Positions 29,580 through 42,600 of a stretch of DNA of 64,000 nt are shown here, piece after piece. The stretch lies in assembly GCA_028571685.1 (NCBI GenBank), contig CM053140.1:147235701-147299700 (forward strand), given 5' to 3'. The first letter of the stretch is position 1; each line of letters starts with the position of its first letter. The notes under the pieces were generated by a model, which was not told the origin of the DNA, did not search any database, and was given only the letters and a program-made list of their open reading frames with translations. The position numbers and the translations under genes were made by a program. Source of the DNA: Heterohyrax brucei (lineage: Eukaryota; Chordata; Mammalia; Hyracoidea; Procaviidae).

Positions 29580-30640
29580 GGCCCACCGGGCACGCCTCCC
29601 TACACTCTTCGCGCCGCGGCGTCTCACCGACGCGTTAGCTTGTCACTGTAACCGACAGTGAGGGTCTGACTAGAATTAGAGCCGCGGCTGCTGCCGCTGG
29701 AATGACCTGGAAGCGAAAAGGGAACTGTACGAATTCTGCGGATTGTGATTGTCGGAGAAGCACTGCATTAACCAAACCTCAATTCAAAACAGCCTCGCAG
29801 GAGCTTTCTTTATTGAGCATCTTTTAAATCCACTTAGTATTATTTCTTTCAAAATACACTTATTGATTGCCTTGGGAGTGGCAGGCCAAGGTCAGGTGCA
29901 AAGCTGGATTAGAACTTGGTGCTGCAGACTGGCACAGCAAGACAACACGTCGCCTGCTGGATTCTTAAGCATTGCCACCTAATGCAACGGAATTTAACAC
30001 CAGTGGGGTGGGGAGGATGGTCAAAGGACAAGAGCCGGGCGCTAGAGCATTCGAAACACGGGTGGTAGACCGCCGAGGTAGGCGTGAGCTGGGTCTCAGC
30101 GTCCCAGCGAGCCCGGTCTACAGGTGCGCCACCTAGGATTTCCGAGAACCCAGGGGGCGGGACTCTTACCCACCTCGGGTTCTCAAGTCTCACCTAGCAG
30201 CCCCGCCCCAGCCTTGGTGCAGCCCCCAACGCGGCTCGGCCTTAGGCCCCGCCCCACCCCGCCGCTCCGCCTCCCCCTTTTCCCGTCCCAGGGCGCGTTG
30301 CGCGGCCAGGGCCGGAAGTCCGCGAGTTCCCGGGTGTCTGTCTGTGTCTGGAAAGGGTGCGGGACCGGGACTAGTGCTGGGAACTGCCGTCTGAGTCCTC
30401 ACCACTATCACTACCACACGGAGCCACTTCTTTGACGGGAGCAGACCCGGCCCTTTGCCGGGTGGAGAAGATGTTACCCCTATCCATCAAGGACGATGAA
30501 TACAAACCACCCAAGTTCAATCTGTTCGGCAAGATCTCGGGCTGGTTTAGGTGCGGGGTGCGGTACTTGCGGGAAGGGGATGTCCGGCAGTGGGGAAGAA
30601 GGCCCAGTCTTAAGAGTGGCGCGAGACCGGAACGGGACGT
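29580..30640. promoter_or_regulatory. CpG-rich bidirectional promoter of EXTL2 and SLC30A7
   Basis: CpGs are frequent here and rare elsewhere in the window. Sites include a CGCGCCGCGG cluster near 29610, GGGGGCGGGA at 30154, CCCCGCCCCA at 30201, CCCCGCCCCACCCCGCC at 30247 (GC boxes) and CCGGAAGT (ETS) at 30312-30319. I saw no TATA box close to either likely start. EXTL2 leaves to the left and SLC30A7 to the right, which fits the housekeeping-type shared promoter known for this gene pair. A low-repeat block around it supports selective constraint. Confidence 0.8.
30471..30550 (+). CDS. SLC30A7: SLC30A7 coding exon 1 (residues 1-27)
   Basis: The ATG has A at -3 (GAAGATGT). It encodes MLPLSIKDDE, YKPPKFNLFG and KISGWF, and ends TTTAG|GTGCGG with the Arg27 codon split 2+1. 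The upstream GC-rich sequence is 5' UTR. In-frame codons before the ATG have no ATG nearby. Confidence 0.96.
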
Positions 30641-33600
30641 CAGGGCTTCCCCCCGTCCCCCTTCCCCTGCTTGAGGAATGGAGCTCTTGGGTTGGGGATA
30701 TCTTGAAAGAGTAACTCAGCTTCTGGGTCCCGGCTTCCCTTGACTGTCCCAACTCTTCCCCACTTCTGTCTTGCCTAGGTCTATCCTGTCGGACAAGACG
30801 TCCCGAAACCTGTTTTTCTTCCTGTGCCTGAATCTCTCTTTCGCTTTTGTGGAACTCCTCTACGGCATCTGGAGCAACTGGTAACCGAAGGGGAAAATGG
30901 TTGGGGCGGAAGCAGACAGGGGATGAAGTACTGTTTGCTTAGTGCCACGTAGCTTTTCATCGGAGGTACAAGTCTTGGTTTTACCACAACCTCTGATACA
31001 CTGAATTGCTATCTCATCACCACAGCAATCTGCCAGGGCTACATCTCTAAAGATCTGGGGCACTTCACGTGCCATCACCCCCACCCTCCCGATCAGACTA
31101 GAGTGGATGGTCCCCTTTTCCTTTTGCCAGGTGGAGAGAGTCCATCTCTAACTTGACACGCCTTAGCTTTGCCCACTTGTAGTTGGGAGAAATCTGTTCC
31201 CTGCCTCTCTTCTTGTAGACATGTGGGGGAGTGGCATTTGGATTTCACCCATAAAATTCTGAGAGGGATGTCTGAGATACTCGTCCAAATTTACTGTTAT
31301 GTCATGATATGGGCAAGACTTTTATAGAAGGAATGTCAAGAGAAATATATGTGATTGTCTTCTGTCTAATGCTGAAATGATACTGACTCTCATAGAATCT
31401 TTTCATGTAGTTTTCTAGTATCCTAAATCTTTTGAATTGTTAGTTTTGGGTGTCAACTCTGGGTCTTTTTTGAAACTGCTTTGGAAAGAGGAAAATTCAG
31501 TGTATAACCTTATGAAAATAAACGTTACTAGCTATTTGCTGTTGAATAACTTCAGGTGTGTGGAATTGTTCAGCTAACACTAAGATCATGCCAGGCCTTC
31601 TAGGTGTTCTGGTTTGTCCTTAGAGCTCATACCCATTTGAAAATCTGGTGAAAGCCAATCCAGAGTTTTACATAGAACTTCAAGTATAAAGGGATTCCTT
31701 GAAATAGATCCCAGAGCCCAGATTAACCACTTCCGCTGTCTATGATCTTTGTCCCTTCAAATCCATTTTTCAGGGAGAATTGCCATCCTGGTTCTTACCT
31801 CCATTGAGACTGAATAATAACTTTAGTTAATATAGCCAGTTTCATGACATATGTATTTTTATATGACATTTGGTTTAATTCAGTTGTCAGTTCAGTTTTA
31901 TCAAAAATACTCAATAGTCCGGAGATTATGAAGGATACTGATCTAGTCATCCTTTGGCTGTAAAACATAAAAATACTATAAAAATCTTAATAGATGTAAT
32001 AAACATTTTGAATCCTCTGGTAATCGGATATATGTCCCTGAAGCATCAATCCTGTAGTGCTAATACCCTGCAATGTGTTATATATGTAAAAACACTACCA
32101 ATAGTGTATATTGTCTTAACTTCTGTTTGAATAATCGTGATTTATTATTTGTTGTAAGTACATTTCTCCTAAATTATGCCATAATGTCAGTTTATGTACT
32201 GGCTGTATCAAGACTGCATCTGGCTTGTGTGTGCATGTTTTGCTATAGTTCATTTACACTGTAATACATGATACTTCACCATGGCCTTCCACTGCATGAA
32301 TTACCTTGTGAAATGTCTTGTTCAAAGGATTCATATTTGAAATGTCTGAACTACCACTTTTCTGGAAAGTTAGGTATGTGATTCATTGCGTAGTGCCTAG
32401 GGTCTTAAAAGCTCTCAAGTGGCCACCAAAGACACTGCAATTGGTCTCTGTTTGCCTGGAGCAACAAAGGAAGAAAGAAAGTTAGCAACAGGAGCAGCAT
32501 TTGGAAAGTGTGACTAATTGCCCTCATGAACAGCTGCCTCCTTTGCTCTGCAGCAAAAACTGGATGGTACTTGACTGTCATTATTGAACATATTATAGAA
32601 GAATTCTGATGAAAAGAAGGAAAATGCAAAACAGGATTTAAAATTCTCTTTGATTCCAGACTTTGTGGAGCCAAGAGGTCTTGATGAACCCCTGAAATGA
32701 TTGCCCTGAGCTAATCCTTGAAAACCGAACAGTAGTTCAGCATAACTAGTAAAAGGGCCTTGCTTGAACATTGTGCTCTTTTAAGAGCATATGGCCTCAA
32801 AGTGACAACAGCAACTCAAAAAGATTAAGTAGAGGTAGAAACCTTAAGGGGTGGGGAATTTATGTTGGCAGCTTAGGAAAGGATGATGAGAATGCCATGC
32901 CTGTGTATGCTGACACCCACATCTACAGTCTCCACATCCGTAGCTCATTACTTCCCACGATGAATTGTTATTAGTGGATGGTGGGGTACATACCAGTTTC
33001 CATTGATGCCTTGGCAGATATAGAAATATCCTGAGCTCTTTCATGATCTGGCTTGCTTTATGTTATTTAGATATCACAATTTTAAGTTCCCTTCATGGAT
33101 TATCAGCAGTTTCTTTTTTTAAATTTCATATGACTGAGTGAAAATATACAGTCGTGTATAAATTTACATGCCCACGTATATGCAGCTTCCACTGCTCTCC
33201 CTGCCTGGCGACAGCACACTATTCCACTCTGCTCCATACATGTCTCATCCTCCCAGCAGTCTCCTTTCCACCCACTCCCCTTCCTCCAGCCAGAGGTCAG
33301 CAGGATGATATCTTATAGATGCGTAGAACCATAAAGTGCACCCAGTATGTAGTCACTCTGTGTCGCCAAATCCAATTCCTTGCTGTCCGAAGAGTGGACC
33401 TTGATTATGATCCATGGGCAAGGGCAGCATCAGTGCCAGGGACCATGCTCCCAGGGGAACCCTGAAGCTGCTGGACCATCAATTGTGATCTTTTAGTGGA
33501 GATCTCAGGGTGCACTCCTTTTTATTCTTGTGCTGCGAGTGAGACTCAACTTTGTGAGCTCCATCGTGGCTATCACTGGTGGTGGCCAGGCACCATCCAG

Positions 33601-36600
33601 TTCTTCCCGTCCCAAGTCGATGTAGGCACCCACTCATGTGGGTCTCTCTGTCTTCTAGGTTGTCATTTTGGTCCTGGGTGAGCATCTGCTCCTGCTTAGT
33701 TGGGACCATTTGCTGTGCTGTCAGATGGCAGCTTGGCAGCTTTTAAGACCCCAGACACCATTCATCAAGGTGGGGTGCAGAGAGCCCTCTTAGCAAAATG
33801 CTGGTTGTGCCTATTGGCCTTGATTTCACCTAAAAGCATGGTCCCCTGACCCCTGCCCCAGCTACTCTGTCCTTGCATTATTGGGTTAAGATGGGACGAG
33901 TACTCAAGTTATGTTGAAATCCACTTAATACTGTTTTTGTTTCTAATGTATGCTGTCACTGATTTCAGCCAGCAAATTTTCTACCAGCTATCTAATCTAA
34001 GCCCTCCCTCGCCTCCGTTGCAGCCGTCAAAGAGTCTTTTCTTCTATGTAGGATATATTCCAAGTAGTGAAATTATTGGGTCAGGTGGTATATCTATACC
34101 CATTTTTTTTTTAAGGAAGTGCCAAATTGCTTTCCAAAGAGGCTGGACCATTTTGCAGCCCCAACAGTTTCTTTAAATAAGTGATCTCTGTTCCTGTAGA
34201 CTCAGTTTCTAGAGTAGATTTCTCCCCTAAACCTGTTTTCTATGTCATAGTCATTTCTATGCTCATTTTTATTCTGTGAAAATTAAGTTTCAAGGAATTA
34301 GAAACATGAAATGTCAGTTTTTTTCTAGGATTAAAAGATAGATAAAATACACTTTCTTCATGAGTAAATGTTCATAGAAACAGTTAATCTAATTGCAACT
34401 AATGTTAGCTCTCACTGGTTCTTGTTCAGAGCCCTCATTTTAAAGGAAGAACTTGTATGAGGTGTGACAAGTAAGTTCGCAAACTTGCCCATCCTAGAAA
34501 AAGTGCTGTATACCTCACTGCTAATATCACTGTAGTCACCTTCAAATACTGCCCTTGGGAAGCTGTATACCAATGCCAGCATCTAGTCCATGTTTCAGAG
34601 CAATTTTGAAACTTTTTGGAATGGCCATCTCAGCTGTCATCGCATTACCCTGATGCCCTGAATGTCATCAGAATGCCTTCCTTTGAATATTTCCTTTATT
34701 GTCTAGTACAGAAAAAAGTCACTGGATGCCAGATCAGGTGAGTAGGTAGGGTTTTCCAACACAGTTATTTGTTTACTGTCTAAAAGCTCCCTCACAGACA
34801 ACTATACAGTTAAGTTTGTGAACTTGCTACTGTGCCGCTGTGCACAGTGGACATTCCAGAAAGAGTTCCAAAATTGCTGTGAAGGGTGGACTAGGTGTTG
34901 GATTTGGTGCATAGCTTCACAGGGGCGTATTTCGAAGGTGGCTATAGTGATACCCCGCAATGAGGTATGTAGCACTTGGAACAATTAAATTCATGGACTT
35001 AATCGTGGGACCTTGTAAATCTGCTAGCCAATAGGTCGGCAGTTTGAATCTGCCAGGCACTCCTTAGAAACTCTCTGGGCAGTTCTGCTCTGTCTTACAT
35101 GATTGCAATGAGTTGGCAATGACTTGGTGGCAATTGGGTTTGGATTTTTTTGGTGATGTTGAGCAGCTTTCATTGGAGTTTTGAGAGTAAGGCAGACTAG
35201 GAAAAAAATGTCTGGCAATCTCCTTCTGAATATCAGCCAGTGAAAACTTTGTGGATCACTGTCATCTGATCTGCAGGTAATCGTGGGTATGGTTTCGAGC
35301 TAGCATTTTATTCCCTTACACATGGACTGGCTTTGAGTTGGGGACCCACCCGATGGCAGCTAACAACATCAACAACAGGATTTAGTTGGTTTCTGAGTTA
35401 CAGAAAAACCTTAAAAAAAAAAAAAGAAAGAAAAAGGTACTTACACAAGATAAAAATTTATTTCCAAAATGGCTTTTTAGGGTTCCGACTATTACTTGCA
35501 TTAGAATACCCAGAATAAAGAGAAAAAGAGGCAAAGGCTATGCAATGTGACTTTTTTAGGAGACTTGAGGGTATACTGACATACAGCATCTGTGCTTAGA
35601 TTTCAGTGACTAAAATTTTAATGATCATGTTTAGTTGCAAATGTGGTCTGTGCTGGGCAGCTGTGTATTCAAGTAAAAGTCAAAGATTCTTCACTACAGG
35701 AGAAAGGAAATATGTAGAAAGTGTTAGGCACAGGAGGTCAAACTGGAGAGAGAGAGAAGCTAGTCTGACATTTTCTACAGAGGGGAAGCAGAGACCCAGA
35801 ATTTTTTATTTCCCAAAGTAGCAGCAGAGCCTAGAAGCACCTGTTCTTCAAGTTTTTTTTCTCTATCACACTATTTTTTTTAAGTATCTCAATATAATTC
35901 CCTTGTTTTTATACTATTACATTTTTATGTTTACATTGCTGTTTGTTGAAACTGATTCTTTTTTTAACCAAAACTGTGGCAGCCTTAGGCATAGAAGGAA
36001 CTCAACTAATTCTAAAAGTAAGCTTTCTTGTATTAGGACAGTAAATATTTGTTCCAGAAATCATTTTAGGCAACACCAGATGTTGATGTGGTCCTTGTCT
36101 GCACATAGATTTGTATGTAATACATAATAGTACATATTTATAGAGTAATTCCCTAGTAAAGAAAAATAGTTTCATTCATCATTATTCTTCTGTTGAATTA
36201 GAACTTTTACATACCATAATTGTTTGTTAACTTTTCCTATCTCAAAAGGGAACATTACTTACCAGTTTATGATAATGCCTTTTCTTTCATGTAGTTTTAT
36301 TTTTCACCTTTAAAATTTAAGTAAATGTGTCAGTTGGCAGGAGATTTCATGTATATATATTTATGTATATAATATGTAAGTAAAATTTAGGGCAATTGTA
36401 GATTTTATCTATAACTCAGTAGTTTAATATGTATGTTAATATTATTGTTCTAAGGATTTTCTAAATTTAGGATAATAAATTGATAGTGCTTTCTCTTTTC
36501 CATCTCATGGAAACCAGCTGGTAAGGAGTTTGTGAATTAATGATGGCTCTTTGAAGATAAAGGTTTTGAATATTTAACAACTAATATAAATATACTGTTA

Positions 36601-39600
36601 GTGAAGTTGCCAACTGACCTGTTAAAAAATGTTTTGTTATGGAAAATTTTAAGCATATATAAAAGTATAGACACTAGTTGGATAGTGTCTATGTTGGATA
36701 GTGTCATGTTCCACCATTCAGCTGTAACATTTATCAACACATGGCCTATTTCTACCCGCTCCCCTGGATTATTTTATTGCAGGTACTAGATCATTTTTTC
36801 CAAAAATACTTCAGTATGAGTCTCTAAAGACAAAACTTATCCTTTTTAGCCTAACCCAAGGCTATTGTGACTAAAATTTTAATAGTTTATTAATAGCCGA
36901 TATTCAGTTAGTAAGTGATCAGCTGTCCCTAGTTGTCTTGTAAATTACTTTTGCAGTTGGTTTTACATTTCACAATTCAGTCAAGGTCCACACGTAGCAT
37001 TTGGTAGATATGTCTCTTAAATTTCTCTTCATTAATAGGTTCCATTTATCCGTTTCTTTGTATTTATCTTCAATAGATTTAAATAAAATTACCTCTAGAA
37101 AGTTTCTTTTGCTATATGTCCTGTTCTTATTTGTTATATTTTTCTTTAGCGTTCAAGTTTCTGCTTTATAGTCTGAGAAGGTTTGTTTCTTATAATGTCG
37201 TTGAAAGGCTACCCACCCACTGCTGTTGAGTTGATTCTGACTAACAGTTTGGTTTTTTTGAAAGCTAATCACTAGAAAAGAAAAAAAGTTTAATCATACA
37301 TACTAGAAAAACTGGCAGTGTTTAAAGACAGGAGCATAAAATATGTATGCTGCATTTGGCAACTAAACTATCATGATTTACAGAAGTCAATTTTGATACA
37401 AACATATAACCCATAGTATCTCTATGCTATCTTTATTTTGTGAGGAAATTTATTCTGTATCATTCAAACAGTAATTCGCAATCAGAAACATTCACAAATA
37501 TTGGAAATGAGCAACAAAATTGATAGTCCTCATCAACATAGCATGGGTGAGCTGAGAACTGAGAGTTAATTCTTGTTTGCAAGAATTTGTCAACCTAGTC
37601 ACAGTTCAGTAATTTTCAAGTGATGGTATCAGGTTTAATGTGAAGAGGTCTCTTACTGTAATGCTTTAAGAGAACATGATGTTCTTCCATCCCAGATGAA
37701 AAAGTAGATTTTCAAGTACATTACATTTTAGTAAAATTTTGAAAACAAAATAATGTTTTAATGAAAATTCAATTCATTTAAAAGTTAAATAAAATTAAAA
37801 TCTCATTTCAAGCAGTAATAAAATTCCATTTTGTAGCTAAATGTTTGTAATATGGAAGCTAATGTAGCATTTTTTTCACCGTTAAGGTATTGCTTGGTGT
37901 TTACTAAATGCATGTGAGTCTTTTGAAAAAGACTAAATGTTTTACTAAATGTGTATATCAGTAAATATATAGAGTGAATACTTTGTCTTCTCAGACTGAT
38001 TTATGATCATTTACAGTAAAAGTCATGCATGTAATAGAGCCTTAATGAAACAAAAAGCTTTAAAAAACATGCATATGGATAAAAGATAAATGTGTTGAAT
38101 ATGTAAACTAATATAGCCCACCTGAATTTATAGGCCTTTTCAAGAGCAGATTTGATACTGTGAACACTAGTGAGACAAGACCAGATGAGTTGTTCAGTGA
38201 CACCATGGATATAATACATGAAAAAAGCAAAAGGTCAGTAAAAGGACGGGAAAGAAAGAAGAGACCAAAATGGATGTCAGAAGTGACTTTGATCTGAAAC
38301 TTAGATGTGAACATCGAGTAGCTAAAGCAAAAGGAAGAAATGAAGTAAAAGAGCTGAATAGCCAATTTCAAAGGGGGGCTTGAGGAGACAGAATCAAGTA
38401 TCATATTGACATGTGCCAAGACCTGGAGAGAGAAAACCAAAAGGGAAGAAAATGCTTAGTATTTCTTAAGTTGAAGGGAGTGAAGTAACAAATCAAGCCT
38501 GAAGTGGCAATAGTGAAGGATTTTACAGGGAAAATAGTAGGTGAACCAGGAAGCATCAAAAGATGAAAGGAATGTGTAGAGTAACTGTATCAAAGAGAAT
38601 TGGTTGACATTCAGCCATTTCAGGAGGTAGCATATGATTAGGAGCCAATGGTACTGAAGGAAGAAGTCGAGGCTGCCTTGACAGCATTGTCAAAAAGCAA
38701 GGCTCTAGGAATTGATGGAATACCAGTTAAAGATGTTTCAGCAAATAGATTTACTGCTGGAAGTGCTCATTCAGTTTATGCCAAGGAATTTGGAAGACAG
38801 CTACTTGGCCAGCCAAATGGAAAAGATGCATATTTATATGTACTCCAAAGAAAGGTGATCCAATGAAGTGTGGAAATTATTGAGCAGTATTATTGGTATC
38901 ACACACTAGTAAGATTTTGCTGAAGATCACTCAAAAGTGGCTGCAGCAGTACACAAACAGGGGACTGCCAGAGATTCAAGGCAGATTCAGAAGAGAATGT
39001 GGAACCAAGGATATCATCACTGATGGCAGGTGGATTGTGACTAAAAGCAAAGTGTGCCAGAAAGATCTTTACCTGTATTGTATTAGCTGTGCAAAAGCAT
39101 TTGACTGTGTGGGTCATAACAGTTATGGATAATATTGTGAAGAGTTCCAGATCACTTAATTGTGTTCCTCAGAAACTGTATGTAAACCAAGAGGAAGCCA
39201 TTCAAACAGGACAAGAAGATACTGCTTGGTTAAAGTCAAGAAAGGTGTGCTTTAACCATACTTAATTCAGTCTGTATGCTGAATGAATAATCAAAGAAAC
39301 TGGGCTATATGAAGAAGAATGGGACATCAAGATTGGAGGAAGACAAGTTATATAAAAATAACTTGTGTTATGCAGATGTAATAATCTTACTTGCTGAAGG
39401 TGAAGAGAAAGTACTTACTGATGAAGATTTCAGTATGGATTACACTTCAGTATAATGAAAAAAAATCTGATCTGATCTGATAAGCAACATTGTGATAAAT
39501 AGTGTTGATCTGATAAGCAACATTGTGATAAACAGAAAAGTTGGAAGTTGTCAAGGATTTCGTCTTACTTGGATCCACAGTCAAAATCCGTGGGTGCAGC

Positions 39601-42600
39601 AGTCAAGAAATGAGATGATATGTTACTTTGGGCAAATATGCTACAAAAGTTCTCTTTAAACTGGCTCGTAGATTAACTTGTGTTCCCTAAATATCTATAG
39701 CAGTTTGGCTGGGCCATGATTCCTGGTATTGTGTGATGTTCCTCTGTGTTGTAATTCCTGCCTCAGTGATGTTAATGAGGGTGGATGGGCAGCAGTTGCC
39801 TTGGTAGAGCAAGATTCAATGTGAAAGTTTGTTTTGTGCCTTGAGGCTATGTCTGCAGATATGAAGGAAAGGAGTACAGGCCTTTGGAGACCAACCTCAC
39901 ACCATCAGAAAGGCAGTGCCTGGAGCTAAGTGTATCCTTTGGAAAGGACTTGGAGTTCCAGCACCTCAGAAGCTTCCAGTCCAGGGGAAGATTGACAACA
40001 AGACCTTCCTCCAGAGCCAACAGAAGGAAAGCCTTCTCCCAGAGCAGACACCCTGAATTTGAACTAGCAGCCTACTGGACTGTGTGAGAATAAACAATTC
40101 TCTTTTAAAGCCATGCACTTGTGGTATTTCTGTTAAAGCAGCACTAGCTGACTAAAATAAAGGGTTAGAAAGCAAAGCTATCACTTTGAAAGGTAAGGTG
40201 CACCTGACCGAAGTCATGGTATTTTCAGTCACGTCGTACGCATGCAAATACTGGACTATAAATAAGAAAAACTGCACAAGAAGCAATGTCTTTGCATTAC
40301 GATGTTAATGAAGACTAGTGACTACACTGTGGACTGCGAGAAGAATAAGCAAATCTATCTTGGAAGAAGTAAAACTAGAATGCTCACAGAAGCAAAGATG
40401 TCGAGACTGTGTCTCCCATACTTTGGACATGTTATCAGAAGGGATCAGTCCCTGGAGAAAGTTACTGTGCATAGAAAAGTAGAAGATCAGCACTAAATTA
40501 GGACGACTGTCAATGAGATTGACACAGTGGCTGCAATGGTGGGCTCAAGCGTAATGACAATTATGAGGATGGCACAGAACCAGGCAGTGTTCTGTTGTAC
40601 ATAGGATCACTTGGAGTGAAAACAGACTCAGTGACACCTAACCACAACAGTGTATTTACTAAAATTGACTTTTAAATTTAATTACAAAATTTCGTAAAAT
40701 TAGGGCAAGAAGGAAAACAGGATGGGTAAAAATTCCTGTTGTCAGATTTAACCAGAGCAACACAACTAACTAGACCTTTTTGTCAAAAAAAAATCAAACC
40801 CATTGTCCTGAGTTGTTTCCTATTCACAGTTACACTATAGAACAGTGTAGAACTGCCCATAGGGTTTCCAGAACTGTAGTCTTCATGGAAATAGACACCC
40901 ACACATTTTCCTGAAGACTGGGTAGTGGATTCAAACTGTCTAACTTCCCATTGGCAGCTGGGCACTTAACCTCTGAACCATCATCAGAATACATACATGG
41001 TTTTCTCAAACCAAATTTTGAAAGGCATTTTGCCACATTTCTTCTAGGGAATAGAAATTAAAATCATAGAGATTGGCTTTTTAATGGTTTTATGACATGT
41101 TCAGACAAATTCTTGAAATGTGTCTTTTGTATCTTAAGAGATAATACAGTAAAGTCATTTTTTTCATTGTTACATAACTAATAAGGCTCAACAGTGTAGA
41201 TTTCTGGTTATCTTGAACTATGCAAGGAAAAAATTTCGAGGATCAAATGTTCAGAGAATTAGATGAACATGCTCTTTGTTTTCCTCATGTGTAAGATTTG
41301 TCATTAAGCTTTTTCATTCATTTTTGTTTTTCTTAGTTGAATACTAGAGGAAACAGTTTAAGTCAGAAACGCTCGTTAGGAGTGGCTTAGTGGTTAAGCG
41401 CTGTGAGTGCTGATGAGAAGGTCAGCAGTTTGAATCCATCAAGTAGTCCTTCGGAACTCTGTGGGGCAGTTCTACCCTGTCCTGTAGTGTTACTAGAAGT
41501 CAGAATTAACTTGGTGACAGTGGGTATGGGATGTTTTGGGGGTACTTAATGTCTTCGGATTCATTTATATTTGAATGAAATACACAAAGTTCATGATAAA
41601 ACTTAAAACATTTTCCAAAATATTTTGTAATGGTTTGGGAGAGATTTGTAAGTTCATGAGTGTTTTCATCTAGATAAATAATGTATTTTGACTTTTGTTG
41701 ATAACTGTATAGTTATTTCAAATATTGTGCTTCAGTTTTGGATAATTTCTGTTGACTAGTTTGGAAATTCACCAGTTTCTTTACTCAGCTGTGACCAATC
41801 TGCTCATGGTTCAGGCGGCAAATTGGCCAGTTGTCTATTTTTGTAGATAGTTTCACTGTAATAGTTACCCTTATTTGTTTATGTATTGTGTATGGCTGCA
41901 TGTGTACTACAACAGCAGAGTGGAGCAGTTGTGACAGAGACCTTCGGACCCTTAAAACAAAAAAATCTTCATTGCTGATGTCTAGTTTTTTGATTCTAGC
42001 ATTTTTATCATCTTTATATATTTTTCACTTCTCTGCTGAGACTTCTTGTTGGTTCATACATTTGTTCCATCATTCTCTAGAACCTGTAACATACTAATCA
42101 TAGTTATAGTTTTAATGTTGGTGCCATTTTTTGGTTTGATTCTGTTGACTGCTTTATTTCTTGACAATGAGTTATTGTTGTTGCTTTTTTTATGTTGCCT
42201 TGGAAATTCTGATCAAATGCTGAACACTGATAAAGAGCAGTACATACTGGGGTAAAGAGTATTTATGACGAGCAGTGAATGGTTTTGGATGGGAATGATT
42301 TACACTTGCTCTCATGGTGGTAAACTGGCAAAACATATGCCCTGTAGGGTTTCTTAATGCTCCCTGGCTTTTTATTTTAATCTTTTAGTGGTTGCTGTAG
42401 CATTTATAATATGAATCTTTAACCTTGTCATAAATAATGTCACTAGATGTATCTTGTAAGAACCTTATAATGATGTGCTACTGTTTCCTTCTTTTATCTT
42501 TAATGCTACTATTGTCATACATTTTATTGTTACATGTTATGAACTCTAGAATACATTGTTGCTGCCTTTCCTTTATACCAACAGTTAACTATCTTCTGGA

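Larger units (their letters stand above)
38125..40652 (+). mobile_element. RTE-clade LINE (BovB/afrotherian RTE type), split by a MaLR LTR
   Basis: Reverse-transcriptase similarity is readable between stops: EVEAALTALSKSKALGIDGI (38660s), RGLPEIQGRFRRECGTKDII, LYLYCISCAKAFDCVGHNS, then CYADVIILLAEGEEK at 39366-39410, where the catalytic YADD reads YADV. Downstream lies the 3' part with 'tttggacatgttatcagaag', 'gatcagtccctggagaaagt' and 'acagtggctgcaatggtggg', ending 'acctaaccacaacag'. A MaLR LTR interrupts it at about 39675-40160. This is the kind of LINE whose 3' end AfroSINE resembles. Inactive. Confidence 0.88.

Noticed and set aside
30124-30435. 103-codon open frame upstream of SLC30A7
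   Set aside because: GC-rich CpG-island composition keeps the frame open; it has no recognisable domain and sits in promoter/5' UTR sequence.
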